Source: Lepus europaeus
Lineage: Eukaryota; Chordata; Mammalia; Lagomorpha; Leporidae
NCBI RefSeq assembly: GCF_033115175.1
Contig: NC_084831.1
Location: forward strand, 44,672,002 to 44,736,001
DNA length: 64,000 nucleotides
Direction of reading: 5' to 3'
The position numbers were made by a program, and so were the translations under genes. Numbering within the stretch: position 1 is the stretch's first letter; each line of letters opens with the position of its first letter. Below the pieces are notes generated by a model that saw only the letters and a program-made list of their open reading frames with translations, was not told where the DNA came from and did no database searches. This document shows, piece after piece, positions 34,301 to 46,300 of the stretch.

Positions 34301-37300
34301 CCACAGTGCCAGCATCCCATGTGGGCACCACTCCATGTTCCTGCTGCTCCACTTCCAATCTGGCTCCCTACTAATGGCCTGGGGAGGCAGCGGAAGATAT
34401 CCCAAGTGTTTAGGTCCCTGACACTCACATGAGAGACCAGATAAAGTTCCTGGCTCCTGGCTTCAGCCTGACGAAGCCCTAGCTGTTGCAGCCATCTGGG
34501 GAGTGAACCAGCAGATGGAAGACCTCTTTCTTTTTGACTATCCCTCTCTCTCTGAAATTCTTTCAAATAAATAAATGGTTTTTAAAAATGTAAAAATATT
34601 CTCATATAGGAGCATTTTGTATATGCATGGTCAGCAGTGTGTTGTCTCCACTGTACATATGTAATCTGTGTCGTATATCACACACATCCTATGTGGGGTA
34701 GGAACAGGTTACGTGTTACATGTTTTGTGCCAGTGTATGTGTTGCATGTTGTTTGGGTGGTATGATTTTGGGGTTTGTGGGCTACACACTAAGTATTGTG
34801 GTTGCTGTGTTATAATCTGTGTTGTGTATTGTATGTATGTGAACTTCAGACTATACACACATCCTACTGCCTACTCAGTACCTCCACTTGAACTCTAAAC
34901 AGTTTCCTTAAACTTAACACATCCAAAACAGTCTAATATCCCCCTACACCTGCTTCTCTCACTATTTTTCCCAAACTCAATAAAGGCAATCCTATTTCTC
35001 AGTTGCATGGCCTACAACTTTTGGAGTCATCTTTGCCTCTCACCCCACATCTGATCCCTAAGCAAACCTGTGGGTTGACCTTCAAGATACAGCCACAGGG
35101 TCAGGGTCCGCTTCTCACCATGCCCACTGCAGCCACCTGGTGCACGCCACCATCATCCCCTCCTGGGTGACTGCGACGGCCCCTTCTGTGGGGGCGCGGC
35201 CTCCCCCCTCGCCCTCTACAGTCTGTGTGCCGACTTGGAGCCCCGACGGCCCGCCCTGGACTTAGCACGAAAGGCAGCGTGGTAGGGCCTCTGGGCCCAG
35301 CTCATCTCTGACTTCATCGCCTCCTGATCTCCCGGCTCCGACTGCACAGGCACCCTTGGCTTCCAGGCTGCTCTTCCAGCATGCCCCCCTGCCTCAGTGG
35401 GCCCCACCCCCTCACCTCCTTCCGGTCTTCACTTAACTGTCCCTGTCTCAGAGAGGGACTCCCTGACCACTGTGCTTAAAATGGGGGCCCAGTGCCCTCC
35501 TGCCCTTCCCTAATCTACTTCTTAGCCCTTACTGCCATCTGCCGTGCACTGTATGGTATTCATTTATCTTACTTCTTGTCTGTCTCGCCCATCGGAATCT
35601 AGGTCCCATGAAGGCAGACAGGGATTTATTTGGGTCTGTTTTGCTAACTGCTGATCCCCAGAGCCTGCAGCAACATTAGATATTGAGTATAAAGAACTGG
35701 CTAAAATGACTTCATTCACTTGGCTGAGCTGATCAATGTGCAGGCCTGCACACGTAGTGCAGAGCGCTGCGAGGCTGGTTGTGTGGTCTGAGTCCAGGTC
35801 CGTATCTGTGTTGTGTGACTGTGTTCTCTGTGGGCTGCGTTAGTGGCTCCAGGCGGTGTCTGTGTACAACACATTGTGTGTGTGCGTGTGTGATGCATAT
35901 TTATTTTCATTTTGAGTACCGTGTGTGTGTGTGTGCCCGTCCGCACCTCACATATGCTGCCTGTCCCCTGGGGCTGTGCATACCGGCAGCCTTGCAGTTC
36001 TTGCTCAGTGTGTCCATCTCATAGCCGGGGTGGCACTCGCACTTGAAGTAGCCCTTGTAATTGACGCAGATCTGGCTGCAGGCATCTGGGTCCTCACACT
36101 CGTCAATGTCTGTGGGGGAAGAGCAGGGGTCAGAACTGGCCCAGGAGCCACCTCTGCGTGGGGATGCTGGGAGCAGCTCTCACCACCGCAAGTCTTCTGG
36201 TCCAGGAGCCGGAACCCGGCCGGGCACGAGCACTCAAAGCCGATCCTGCGGTCGGTGCAGATGTGGGAACAGCCGCCGTTGTTGTGCTGGCACTCATTCA
36301 GCCCTGCGGAGGGAGGGACGCAGGTTCCTGAGGGGCCAGGAGACCAGGAGGGGGTGGGGCAGCGGGGGGCGGGGCCTGGTGCGGAAGCAGAACCTCAGGG
36401 CAGTGGGGCTCCCATGGAGCCAGGAGGACTTGGAGACCTCATTGAGCCTCAGCCTCAGTAACCAGGTGTCTGGGCAAGAGGAGGTTCGGAGAGGGCAAGT
36501 CCTCGCTCAAGGTCCAGTGGGGTCAGCGTGGAACCAGAATTCAGGTCCTCGGTCTCCTGGCCGGGGCTCTCTGTCCACATGAGGCTGGAGACAGCCAGGC
36601 CTTCTCTGGTGGCCTAAGGTCTTTCCTTTCACAAACACGTTTCCTAAGCTCTTCCTTGCCGTGGCCTCCGAGTGTCACATCCCACCCTCCCCAAGACGCC
36701 CTTCTGGAAGGCCCCACTTCCGGGCTGGGCAGCGGCTGCTGCCCTCGTGCAGTTCTCCCTGCACGGCCGCCTCTGGAGCTCCGGCTCCAGCTCCCGCTCC
36801 CAGCCCTGCTGTGGGGGCTGGCCAGGAGGCAGAGGCCCCTGAGAATCCCGGAAAGCTCTGGTTTCTGACGCCCTCCTCTGGACACATCCCCTCTGTCCAC
36901 GTCCCTGTCTCTGGACGGGGCCCAGCTAGCTGGTCCCCTGGGAGTCTGAACACGCAGGCCGCCCCTGCCGCTCTGTTGGTGTTCTCCCACCATGATGGAG
37001 TGTCTTTTCAGCTCCTGTCCCTGTCCTCTGCCTGGTCCCATGCCTGCCCTCAGGATTACCAACTCCTGCAAGGGATGAGGATCGCCAGGAGGCCGTCTGT
37101 TCTCGTGCCCCCTCCTCCGCTCCCTCACCACCTTCTGGCCAGGGAGTCCAGGGCCCAGGGCTCACCAAGTCCTCACAGCATCTCCTGAGCTTCGGAATCA
37201 CAGAAGGTTAATCCCGCGAGCCAAGGGAAGGTGCCACGCCCCTTGCCCGCCAAGTGCATGCACCACCACCCTGCCACGCCACGCCACGCCACGCCAAGCA

Positions 37301-40300
37301 GAGCTGAGCTGAGCTGAGCTGCCCGCCCCAGGCCATGCATAGCCGAGGGGTGCCCCCACCTCCAGCCTGAGCCAAGCTTAGGGAAAGTCCCCTTTACCCC
37401 TGGGCCTCCTTCTGTTTCCCCGGAATGTTGGTGCAACTGAAAAAACAAGACCACAGCAAGCCCGTGACTGGGGGGCCTGGGAGTGACGCAGTTAGGCCCA
37501 GCCCTGGGAATGGTGTCACGCCAGGAGTGTTCCTGTCACTCCGAGCCCTCCCTGAGCTCTCCCATCCGCTCCCATTCACTCGCGGCCGCATTCACGCACC
37601 CACTCGCTCCCTTCCGCCCCTCAGCGGCTGTGTTTGCTGAGCCCCGGACACAGTGGCACATGTCGCGAGCTCTGGAGGGGGCCAGGGGAGAGCGCCAGGT
37701 GACTCTGAGGGCAGAGTCCCCCAGGGCTGAGGGGAAGGCAAAGGACAGCAGGTGTGGGCCTGTCTGCCCACCATCGCTCCTCGGGAAGGCCTGGAGGAGC
37801 TCGGGTCCTTCCCCATTCCATGGAGCCTGGAGGTGACTCTGCTCCCTGGGGATCCACGCAGGGTGGGGGGAGCGTGGTCCTGGGAGGCCTGAGCAGCGCG
37901 GGGTCACTTTCCCCAGCACGTGCACACACCTGCATGCACACACAGCCGCACACGTGCGGACACACACAGGGAAGGGTGACTGCAGCTCCCCAACCTGAGG
38001 CAGAGCAGGAGACATGGACAGTGGCTCTCACCAACAGAGACAGCAGGGACACGCACAGACAAACACATGCGTACATACTTCTCTTTGGTGTGTCATGCAA
38101 AAGACAGGAGAGAAGAGAGAGTTTAGTAGGTTAGCAGTCCCTCGCTAGCTGCGGACCTGGGGGTGGGGTTGGGGGCCCTGGGCTCAGCTGCTCCGGCTTC
38201 GCTGGCCCCTCTCGGGACCTCCCTGCTTGGCAGGGCCTGGGACGTCTGTCTTCCGGAAGCTCCGTGGGCGGCTGAGTGACCTTCCCGGCAACCCTCCCCT
38301 TCAGGGCCAGCCTCCCTTCTGCCCTCACAAAGGGAGGGCAGTCGCTGCTCCCGGGGAGGTCAGGGAATGAAGAGCCCAGGACGGGGGGTGTGGGAAGCAG
38401 ACAGGGAGGGGCTGGCCTGGGCACTGTGCTTCCAGGATTCTCTGTCCAAATCTCCCTCAACCTCTGAGATGGCAGAGAAAGGACTCATGGAGCTTCCTGG
38501 GGTCCACACCGGGTTTCCAGCATGTTCCCTGGGATCCCCACCCCCACTTCAGTCCAGACCCTCTGTGCTTTCTAGGCTGGATCGCACCAACCCTGATAGC
38601 TCTGGCCTCAGGACGGCAACCTCGTCCGTGGCTCACCCTGGAGCAGGTGCAGAGATGGAGGCTCGAGCCTCTCAGGGCTGTAGACGGGGCCACCTCCTGC
38701 TGCTGGGGCTGTCCTGCTCCCCACCCCACCCCCCGGCCAGGCCTGGGCAGCCGCCCTGTGATGTGCGCCCTGCGATGGGCCTGCACGGGCTGCCTGCCTG
38801 CCCGCCGTTCCCCTGGGGGACTTCCTGCGGGCGGCTGGGAGGCCTCGGCGGCCAGGGCCCTCACTAGACCAGCGAGGCAGGAATCCCGAGGCAGCGAGAC
38901 CAGAGTGCACACACTCAGAGGCCCGAAGGCGGAAGGAACGAGGAAAGGCTAAGTTTGTGAGAGGAAGCAGAATTTGGAGCATGTGCTCTGGAAAGGAGGC
39001 TCGGAGCTCTGCAGATAAGGACAGGAGGCCCCGGGGCAAAGAGCCCCTTCCGAGGCCACGGGACAGCGCGTGAGTCCAGAGAGAGGGAGAGCAGAAAGGG
39101 CGCACCAGGGCCTCGAGCCCAGAGGCCCGGAGGGGCGTGGCAGGAGGGCTGGTGGCCAGGACAGGTACCGTACCACACTCTTTCAGAAGCTCATCCGACC
39201 AGTCCCGGCAGTCCCTCTGAGCATCACACACTTTCCCGCTGTCCACGCACTCGCCACTCGTACACTGAAAGCTGCGGGGACCCTCGCAAGTTGACTCTGT
39301 TGGGCCAGACAAGAGGGTGGACAATGCCTGTGAGATCCGGGGCAGGGAGGGCTGGCCAGCTCCAGCCCCACAGGTCTCCAGTGGGTGACCCCACATAGGA
39401 AGCCACGTCCAAGGCCTGCGATGGCTGTGCTCCCGGCAGGCCGAGCGGCACACAGCGAGGCAGGCCCCGGGACTGTGCGGCCGATCCCGCAGCGCCGGCC
39501 CAGGGCGGGTCTGTGCAGAGCTCTAGAGACCTTAGAGACCCAGGAAGGGGAGCCTCTGCCCCGGGGACCTGATCAGGGGGCAGGGAGCACCTCACTGCCC
39601 AACCAGCTACCCATTCCCCCGGAAGACAGAAGATGTCTGGGTTATATCCCTGGTCCTGCAGGGCGGGGGAATAACCAGGTCCTCTGAAAATCCAGGGGCC
39701 TCCCCAGGGAGCAGGATTCGGCTTCTGCTGTCTGGAAACCCGGGAGTGAAGCATTCACAGGGTTGGAGGTGGACAAAGGGTGGGGGCTGGACTTCCCGTG
39801 CTGTTCCCAGGTCTCTCTCAGCTTTTGCAGTCCTTAAAAATCCAGTTCTGGCGCTGCCAGGGCCCCATGGGAAGGGAGCCAGGAGCGAGTGGCGCTCTGA
39901 GGGGCCTGCCCCTCCGGGACCGGGGAGGCCACAGCCCCTCTGCCTGACGGCACGCACCCTGCAGGCAGCCGGCCTCATCACTCCCGTCCCGACAGTCCTG
40001 TTCCTGGTCGCAGCGCTTGGCGGCAAGGACGCAGGTGCCGTCTCCACACCGGAACTCGTCCCCACGGCAGGTGCCCGGCGCTGCTGAGAGAGGGCAAAGG
40101 CAGAGGGTCGGCGGGCCGGGTGCTAGGACAGGCCCCTGCCCGGCCCTCCCCATGCTGTGTCAACCCCTGGCAAGGACAGGCCCAGTGGCTGAGCTCAGCA
40201 GTCCTCACAGGACACCCAGCCAAGGCACCTCAAGTGTACAGGCGGGAGACTGAAGCTCAGAGCGGGGAAGGGCTCGCCCAGGGCCACAGCACTCCGGCCG

Positions 40301-43300
40301 GCAGAGCCAGGACTACAGCCCAGGTCTCCTGTCCCCTCAGCCACCACCTCTCCCCAGGGCCGGTCCTCCGGCACGGACGCAAAGCCTTCTTCCGAGTCTT
40401 GGTGCTCATTGTTAGTGACCTCATCCACTTGCAGGCCTTTCCTGGGCCAGGTGCTGTGCAGGGGGCAGACGGGGAGCCCAGAGCCAACCAGGAGCCTCCC
40501 CATTTTTCGGGAGTTCAGGGTGCAGGGGGGCCGCACAGGTCAGGGCATCACAGCATGACATGGGCTGCAAGGTGCGGAGGGGGGAAGGGGCAGGGTTGGT
40601 GGCTCAGGGACCCAACTCGGCTGGGACGGTCAGTGCAACCAGGGCCAGGCCTTGAAGGATGAGCCAGTGTGGCAGACCCTGACAGTCCAAGGTCACTGGC
40701 AGTGGAGCCCCCGGGGGACCCCAGGAACGGGGCAGGGAGGGTGTCACGGCTGAGACTCGGGTCCTGTGAGGATGCTTGGTCTCTGGATTTAGACCCGACT
40801 CCACAGGTAGCCACAGGCTCCAGCAAGTCACCCCTCCCACCCGGTCCTCCTCCACAGCGACCGGGGGCATCCACTCGGGTGAGGGCGGGGCGGGGAGCCT
40901 GGCGGCGGAGCGGCCGGGCCTTGGGGGCTTACGGCAGTCGGCCTCGTCCGACTTGTCCTTGCAGTCGTGGTCGCCGTCGCAGCGCCAGCCCAGGTGCACG
41001 CACTCGCCGCTGCGGCAGGCGAACTGGACGGCGGGGGCGCAGGCATTGGGCGCGGCCGTGGCCCCCGGGCCCGCGCGGCCACACAGGTCGGCAGCCTCGT
41101 CCGAGCCGTCCTCGCAGTCCAACTGCCGGTCGCAGACCCAGCGCTCCGGGATGCAGGCGCCGCCGCCGCCGCAGCGGAACTCCAAGGGCCCGCAGGCCGG
41201 GTCGGCACAACCGCGCTCGTCGCTGCCGTCCCCGCAGTCGTCGTCGCCGTCGCACACGAACACGGCGGCCAGGCACGAGCGGTTGCCGCATCGGAACTCG
41301 TGCGGAGCGCACACTGCGCGGGACAGAGAGCCGGTCGGCCCGACGGACCCCACCAGAGCCGGCCGGGGGGCCCTGCGCGTCCTGCCCTAGGGCTCTGACC
41401 CTCATCTGCGGGCCGGAGCGAGTCCCGCGAAGGGCTGGACCCGTGGGCGTCGGGTAAGGCACAGCGAAGCGGGGCTTCCCTTCCGCGGCGCCCGGGGCCC
41501 CTGGGCAGCATCACTCGGCCTCCCGGAGCCTCCCGGGCCCCTGGGTAAAAGAATGCGAATCGCAGCCCGGTAGGCTGTGCGCGCCGTCTCCGAGGACAGC
41601 ACCGGCTCCCTCCACATGGGGGCGCCCGGAGCCTGCGTGTCTACCTTTGCTCGGCCAACTGTCAATTGTCATTGTTATTGAAAAGAAAATAGAGTCGTGT
41701 CTGCAGCTTCGCGAGGTGGGCAGCTCATGCCATGCGTTGCTGACAGCTCTACCAAGTGTCTGACAGGGGCGGTTTTGCTGGGCTTCGGGGCAGGGGGGAC
41801 AGGTGGGGGTGTGGGAGCACTGGCCCCTTGGTGCCATTCCCCCCAAGATGATGCTGATGGCCAGCCCTGCTCCCCTCCTGCTGGGGTAGGGCTTGTGAAA
41901 GCGGGGGTAGGGTAGGCTCACTGCCCTCTGGGAGTTTCTTAGCTCTGGGCTCTCCCTAGGCCCAGGGAGCTCACCTCCCGGCACTCACAGAGCTTGAGCT
42001 CCAAGAGCTGGAGAAGGGCAGGTTCTTTCTCTGCCCAGCAGCTGGGAGCCGTGGCAGAGGAGGCCTGAGACCTTCTGCCATCCTGCCTCCTATAATTAGC
42101 AGGTACTGCTCCTGTCCCGACATGCTCTCCTTGGAAACCCTCCCAGCGCCTGGGGGCCTTTGCATGGAGAGAATCCTCCAGCTGTGGTGGGGGAGCAGGA
42201 TCCTCACTGGCCCGTGAATCCCAACAGCACCATCACAGCTGAAGACAGGAGCCATCGGAAGCTTCTGGAGGGGGTGGCATTTCCCGGACCAGAAGGGACA
42301 GAGAGGACACAAGGACAGAGGCTGGAGGAGGGCAGGGGGGTGCGGGGCAGTGCCGAGTGACCGTCCTGTCTCCGCCCGGGCTCGCTGTGGCCCCGGGAAC
42401 CGTGTGCTCCCTGAGAGGGGCCTGTGCACGCAGTAGGCGCCCATGGCATTCCGTGCAGGGAGGCCTGGCCGCGCTCCCCACCGCGCCGAGCCCCGCCGCC
42501 GGCCCCCTCGCCGGGAAGGGCATAATCCTGTGTTTGAAGCTCAGCGATGTGGAACCGTCCCAGTGACCACTTCCATCTGTCCCTGCTGGGGCCGCGGGCA
42601 GCGTCTTCCCGCTCCGGAATCTGCCTGCGCCCCTCCCCCTGCCCCCAGCCCCGGTTCCCGCCCTCGCTCGGGGAGCAGCAGACTCGTGGAATGGATGGGC
42701 AGATGTCAGGCGTGGTGGGACGCTCATGGGCTCTGCTGTCCGACCGGAGCCGGGCGGCCGGCCGGCCACTCAGCCCCGCGCACTGCTCCTCCCTTGTCTG
42801 AGCCTCAGTCTCCTCGCCCATAACAGGGATGACGATGGCAGCTCATGAGGTGGTTGTGAGGATGAAAGGCGGCAATGTGTCCGCAGCGCCCCCCATGGCC
42901 AGGGTCCTGCCCCGCGGCCCGGCCTCTCCGTCCGCCTGCCAGGCCCCCTCCTCGCACACCCTGGGGTCTGAGCCCCGACTCACAGGGCGCACAGCCGGCC
43001 TCATCCGCTCCGCTCTCGCAGTCCTTCTCCCCGTCGCAGCGCCACGAGGCGGGCACACACTTGTGGCTGGTGGGGCCGCAGCTCAGCTTCTCGGCGGGGC
43101 ACTCCTGCTTGGCTGCGGAGACACAGCCACGTGTGGCTTAGGCAAAGGGGACACGGGGCAGAGCACCTACCAGCCCTGCCCACCCAGCCCAGCCACCCGG
43201 CCCAGGCCCCAGGAGTCCATTAGGGTTTCTTCATGTGAGAGGAGGCCCCTGCCTGCCCCAGGGCCTTGCCACATCCTTAACCTTTTTCTTATTTTAAACA

Positions 43301-46300
43301 TTAATTATATTTATTTGAAAGGCAGAGTGACACAGAGAGAGAGGGAGAGAGAGAGAGCTTCCATTTGCTGGTTCAATCCCCAGCTGGCGGCAATGGCCAG
43401 GGCTGGGCCAGGCTGAAGCCAGGAGCCCGGAGCTCCATCTGGGTCCCGCACCTGGGTCTGGAGTCGGCACCTACCATCTCGTCTGGTGTGCAGCAGTGCT
43501 CAGCCAATCAGGGCTCACCTGTTAGTGTGGACAAATCGAGTGGGTGACATTTACTGAGCCCTGGGCTGGGGGTTCTTCTGGATGCTACACAGACCTTCTC
43601 GTAGGCATGGAAATCCCGTAGACAGGGGATGGAGTTGTGGTGTGTGGGTGAAGCCACTGCCTGTGATGCCGCCATCCCACACCGCAGCACCAGTTCAAGT
43701 CCTGGCTGCTCCACCTCCTATCCAGCTCCCTGCTAATGCGCCTGGGAAAGCAGCGGAAGACGGCCCAAAACCTTGGGCTCCTGCCACCCACAGGGGAGAC
43801 CTGGGTGGAGTTCTTGGCTCCTGGCTTCAGCCCAGATTGGTCTCTTCCATTGAGGCCATTTACAGAGTGAACCCGTGGATGGAAGCGCGCTCTCTCTCTT
43901 TTTCTCTCTCATTCTTTCAAATAAATAAACCAACAAGTCTTTAAAACAATAAATCCTATAGACAGGTAATAGCAGTATCTCCATTCTTCCAGCCCAGAGG
44001 TAAGGATTGCTCAGCCAGGGCACAAAGCGACCGAGTGACCGAGCTAGGACCGAAACCCCCGCAGCCAGGCTCCGGGGCCCATGTCTCTGTGCTAGAGACC
44101 AGGATGTAATCCTCACCCTGCTCAGTTATTATCAAACCAATGGAAGCATCCAGCACTATGCCAGGCACATCCTAAGGGCCACAGAGATCCAGCCTCCTGC
44201 ACTCCCTGGAAGGCAGCTGGGAGCTGACCATGGAGGTCTGGGGTGCACCTGCCTCCTGAGCCTGTCATGTGCCCCCAGGAGCCGCCCCCAGCCCTGACTG
44301 GGTTTCTCATTCTCTATTCCAATGTGAGAATCCAGCCTGGGGCTCACGGCCCCTGATTGAGTGAGCCTCTGATTGCAGCTGCAGTAATTATAGCTGCGCA
44401 GTCCCGCTGGGCCCTGCTGCGCGGTGGCTGCTCTCAGCAGCGGGTGCAGCACTCACTGGGGGAGGAGGCTGGGGAGGGGGTGCTTGGAGCAGTTGAGGCC
44501 TTGGGGAGCCCTCTAAACCCATGGGTTCAGATGCCGGCCTCACTGATCTGGAAGATAAGCCGAGGCCCAGTTGGGGTGCATCGCTTGAGGGCACAGATGG
44601 GAGGTGGCAGGAAAGAGTGCAGGGTGTGGGGGCTCCATGTTGCTGGAGCTTAAGAGGCGGCCTGGAGGGGCGGGAGGTGTGGCCAGGTGAGCATGCAGGT
44701 GTCAGCCAACAGAGAGGGACTTGAGTGCCCGGGAGCAGGGGGCCGTGTCAGGACACAGTGGAGGGGCCGGTGTTGTGGTGCAGCAGGTTAAGCCACCACC
44801 TGTGGCTCCAGCGTCCCATAACCGAGTGTTGGTTCAAGTCCAAACCTACCAGCGCTGAATCCTCCCAGCCTCCAGCACCGTGAACAAAACTGTGTTTCTA
44901 AAGTGCCCAGTCTCAGGTATTTTGCTGTAGCCGCTAGACCAGGCCAAGGATGCATCCTGACGGGTAAGCAGGCCCTGCAGACTGTGAGCACAAAGCTGGG
45001 GGGTGCCATTCACCCCGTCAGAGGCGCCCCCAGAGCAGCGTTCTGCAGCAGGCTGCAGGTGAGCCCTGCATTGGAGAGAGGAGGAACTGGAGGCTTGGGG
45101 AGACCAGGCACTGGCCCAAAGATGCACAGCAGGGGAGAGGCAGCGCCTGGGTTCCTCTGACTAGAGCCTGACCCTTGGCAGCTGCAAACCCTGCTCCCCA
45201 AAGCCCGGGTGACTGAAGGAACCCAGGCCATATGCACCAGCCCCAGGGGTCTGGGCCGCAGACCCCATGCACCTTTAATGAATATTTATACAGTTAATTG
45301 CATAACCTTTCAGCAAGGACAATGATTAAACAGCCCGTCTGCTTCCTTTCTTTATAATTAATAAGACATTTGCTGCGTCCCTAAATAGACAGCTCTAATC
45401 CCAGGCTCTCAAGGATGCAGCAGTGCCTGACGCCAGCTCCCCCCGCCCCCCGCCCTGAAGGCACGGCCTTTGCAGTTGCAGGGCAAGGACACCTGTGAGA
45501 CCACGGTGGGTGCCGAGGGACTCCTGGAGTGGCAGGAGACTGGGGCCCTGCGAGGGAAAGGGACCTGCCTGCACCTTCACTGTCTCTCTTGTGATGCAGC
45601 TCTTCCCCACGGCCAGGCCTGGAACCTGGCTCCAAGCCTGGCCAGGTGGCCTGTGCAGCCTCTCCCTGCGCGCCACGCACTCTCGAGATCCCCGGCTTAC
45701 AGAGGAGGTGGGCAAAGCACAGAGAGGCTGAGTCCTGTGCTGGGTGGCAGAGCTGGGCTCACTCCCTCCCCAGGTCCAAGCACCCCGCCTAACTTACTGC
45801 CCATGAGAAAGCAGGCCCCGTGGGTCTCCCCAGCAGCTCTGGGCTGGAGGCGTCTCACACGGAGGCGGGAAGCTCTCTGAGCCTGTGCTCAGGCAGGTCG
45901 TACAAGATGTGCTGTGGTGCAGCAGGTAAAGCCTTCACCTGGGAAGCTCCACTTCCCGTCCAGCTCCCTGCTGTGGCCTGGGAAAGCAGCAGAAGATGGC
46001 CCAAGTGCTTGGGCCCCTGCCACCCACGAGGGAGACCTGGAAGCTCCTGGCTTTGGCCTAGCCCAGCCCTGGCTGTTGTGACCAATAGGGAAGGAACTGG
46101 TAGATGGATGGAAGACCTCTCTCTGTGTCTGTCTTTCCTTCTCTCTCTCTAACTCTGACTTTCGAGTAAATAAATACATCTTAAATAAATAAAGACGGGC
46201 ATCTGATGCCCAACTGAAGCCAAAGGCCCCCAGGCAGCACACTGTGGGGAAAGAGTGGAGGTCTGGGTGGCAGCCTTGCCTGCAAATCCCACTTACTAAC

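Larger units (their letters stand above)
32351..35983 (-). other. LRP8: LRP8 intron 9
   Basis: The intron contains L2 fragments, a minus- and a plus-strand CSINE, a 25-base tandem duplication, a palindromic MITE-like element, and TG-rich sequence at 34.64-34.87 and 35.87-35.94 kb. Confidence 0.8.
36304..39173 (-). other. LRP8: LRP8 intron 7
   Basis: The intron is GC-rich. It contains a MIR remnant, neighbouring pentanucleotide repeats near 37.27-37.32 kb, and CA-rich sequence near 37.92-37.97 kb. No furin-site mini-exon (described in mouse) could be identified. Confidence 0.7.

Noticed and set aside
36304-39173. Furin-site mini-exon before EGF-A
   Set aside because: A short exon encoding a basic cleavage site is known in mouse. 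No candidate with a basic cluster, proper splice sites and phase 1-1 could be picked out here.
40669-41514. Several 200-260-codon open frames on both strands
   Set aside because: They are shadows of the GC-rich LRP8 exon 5. Only the frame with ordered LA-repeat cysteines and matching splice phases is real.
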